This document shows positions 5,595 to 6,582 of a DNA stretch of 6,582 nucleotides, one piece after another. The translations under genes were made by a program, and so were the position numbers. Under the pieces are notes generated by a model that was not told the DNA's origin, did no database searches, and saw nothing but the letters and a program-made list of their open reading frames with translations. How positions within the stretch are numbered: the stretch's first letter is position 1; each line of letters opens with the position of its first letter. The stretch is from a candidate division NPL-UPA2 bacterium. Lineage in GTDB: Bacteria; NPL-UPA2; JAGMAN01. The stretch covers positions 1 to 6,582 of the forward strand of contig JAJOKU010000040.1 of the NCBI GenBank assembly GCA_021129695.1, in the 5' to 3' direction.

Positions 5595-6491
5595 CTACAG
5601 GTTCTCTCTCCCGGTAAGTTTTCTGTAGGCTTCCTCATACTTTTCGCTGGTCTTTTTTATAACCTCCTCAGGAAGCTGGGGCGCAGGCGGAGTCTTATCC
5701 CAGTCCAGGGTCTCTAAGTAATCGCGAACAAATTGTTTATCGAAACTCTTCTGGGACCTACCAGGTTCATAATCCTCCATGGGCCAGAACCTTGAGGAAT
5801 CGGGGGTTAGAAGTTCATCAATGATGATAATCTCATCATCCCACCTTCCAAACTCAAACTTAGTGTCAGAGATGATTAAGCCCTTAGATTCAGCGTAACT
5901 ACTGGCAACGGTGTAAATCTCAAGGCTTTTCCTCTTCAACTGCTGAGCCAGTTTCACTCCCACTAACTTCGCTACTTCCTCCTCACTAATGTTAATATCG
6001 TGCCCTGAGCTTGCCTTGGTGGCCGGGGTGAAGATGGGCTCAGGAAGTTTCTCCGATTCTCTGAGGCCGGGAGGCAGTTTTATACTACAGATAGTGCCTT
6101 CCTCCCCATATTCCCTCCAGCCCGAGCCAGCTAAATAGCCCCGAACCACACATTCAACTGGCAGCGGTTCTACCTTCCTGACCAGCATGGAGCGGCCCTC
6201 CAGAATAGGAGCATATTTCCCGAGCTCCTCTGGAAAGGAGGCTAAATTTGCAGTAATGAGATGGTTGCCGATGAGCTCTTTGGTAAAGTGAAACCAGAAT
6301 TCCGATAGTTTTGTCAGTATTCTGCCTTTGTTGGGAATACCATTGGGCAAGATGACATCAAAGGCTGAGATTCTATCGGTGGCCACTATCAAAAGCTTAT
6401 CATCCAGCTCATAAATATCCCGCACCTTCCCTTTCTTAAAGAGCTTTATACCTGGCAACTGCGTCTCTAATAAGGCATCTTTTCCCATCAT
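5595..6491 (-). CDS. purC: SAICAR synthetase (phosphoribosylaminoimidazole-succinocarboxamide synthase)
   Basis: PurC joins aspartate to CAIR using ATP to make SAICAR, a cytoplasmic step of de novo purine synthesis. From the preferred start the protein has 298 residues, the usual size for the longer bacterial/eukaryotic-type PurC. Motifs in order are KGKVRDIY (about residues 20-27), ATDRISAFD (37-45), the central [14 protein letters not shown] (112-125), the family signature [16 protein letters not shown] (about 151-166) and the second signature SDTKFEFG (208-215), then PDSSRFW. All expected ATP- and substrate-binding blocks are present. The frame also stays open to an ATG at 6563 (24 more residues, with GGAG six bases upstream). 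I prefer 6491 because AGGTGA lies four bases before it and homologues begin close to the LLETQLPG segment; the adjacent ATG at 6488 is equally possible. The stop is TAG. It is the first gene of the visible minus-strand series. Function is very secure; only the start is uncertain. Confidence 0.95.
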   Translation of the reverse strand: MMGKDALLETQLPGIKLFKKGKVRDIYELDDKLLIVATDRISAFDVILPNGIPNKGRILTKLSEFWFHFTKELIGNHLITANLASFPEELGKYAPILEGRSMLVRKVEPLPVECVVRGYLAGSGWREYGEEGTICSIKLPPGLRESEKLPEPIFTPATKASSGHDINISEEEVAKLVGVKLAQQLKRKSLEIYTVASSYAESKGLIISDTKFEFGRWDDEIIIIDELLTPDSSRFWPMEDYEPGRSQKSFDKQFVRDYLETLDWDKTPPAPQLPEEVIKKTSEKYEEAYRKLTGRENL

Positions 6492-6582
6492 CGCTTCACC
6501 TGAGTTTGTTGCCAAGCTCCTTCCTCGCTTAAAACCCAACTTCCGCACTTCGCCAGTTTTCATCTGGCTCTCCGACGGAAGA

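Overview
The window looks like chromosome from an uncultured, probably anaerobic bacterium with mid-range GC. This rests on gene content: a maturation protease for [NiFe] hydrogenases, a molybdenum cofactor enzyme (MoeA), and a family 9 glycosyltransferase of the type that builds lipopolysaccharide cores. Several short palindromic intergenic repeats are also present. No lineage can be named with confidence from the sequence alone. I see no tRNA or rRNA gene, CRISPR array, transposase or phage gene.

Every convincing gene lies on the minus strand, so transcription runs from the right end to the left. From the right: purC (SAICAR synthetase, about 5595-6491) makes purines. A 136-base spacer follows that holds a REP-like palindromic element. 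Next is a tight cluster: an aspartate/prephenate-type class I aminotransferase (4268-5458), a HycI-family hydrogenase maturation protease (3741-4262), a glycosyltransferase family 9 protein (2815-3738) and moeA (1550-2764). Gaps in this cluster are 5 bases or less, or reading frames overlap. It therefore looks like one transcription unit joining unrelated housekeeping jobs: amino acid metabolism, hydrogenase maturation, envelope sugar transfer and molybdopterin metallation.

Downstream of moeA, 385 bases separate it from a TauE/SafE-family anion exporter (238-1164). The moeA-proximal half holds a small open frame with one strong membrane helix. The tauE-proximal half (1180-1309) is packed with short inverted repeats, some of them mutually exclusive. 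The left end (1-237) carries no gene that I can support. It holds a long imperfect hairpin and a terminator-like stem-loop facing the same way as tauE.

Two observations stand out. First, the glycosyltransferase frame is cut by an in-frame TAG, yet the 20 codons after it still read as the normal family C-terminus and end at a TAA inside the start of moeA. This is a recent nonsense mutation, a sequencing error, or amber read-through/recoding. Second, the hydrogenase protease carries a 14-residue in-frame insertion bounded by a 7-base direct repeat; removing it restores the usual HycI length and spacing. No complete novel defence or mobile system is visible.
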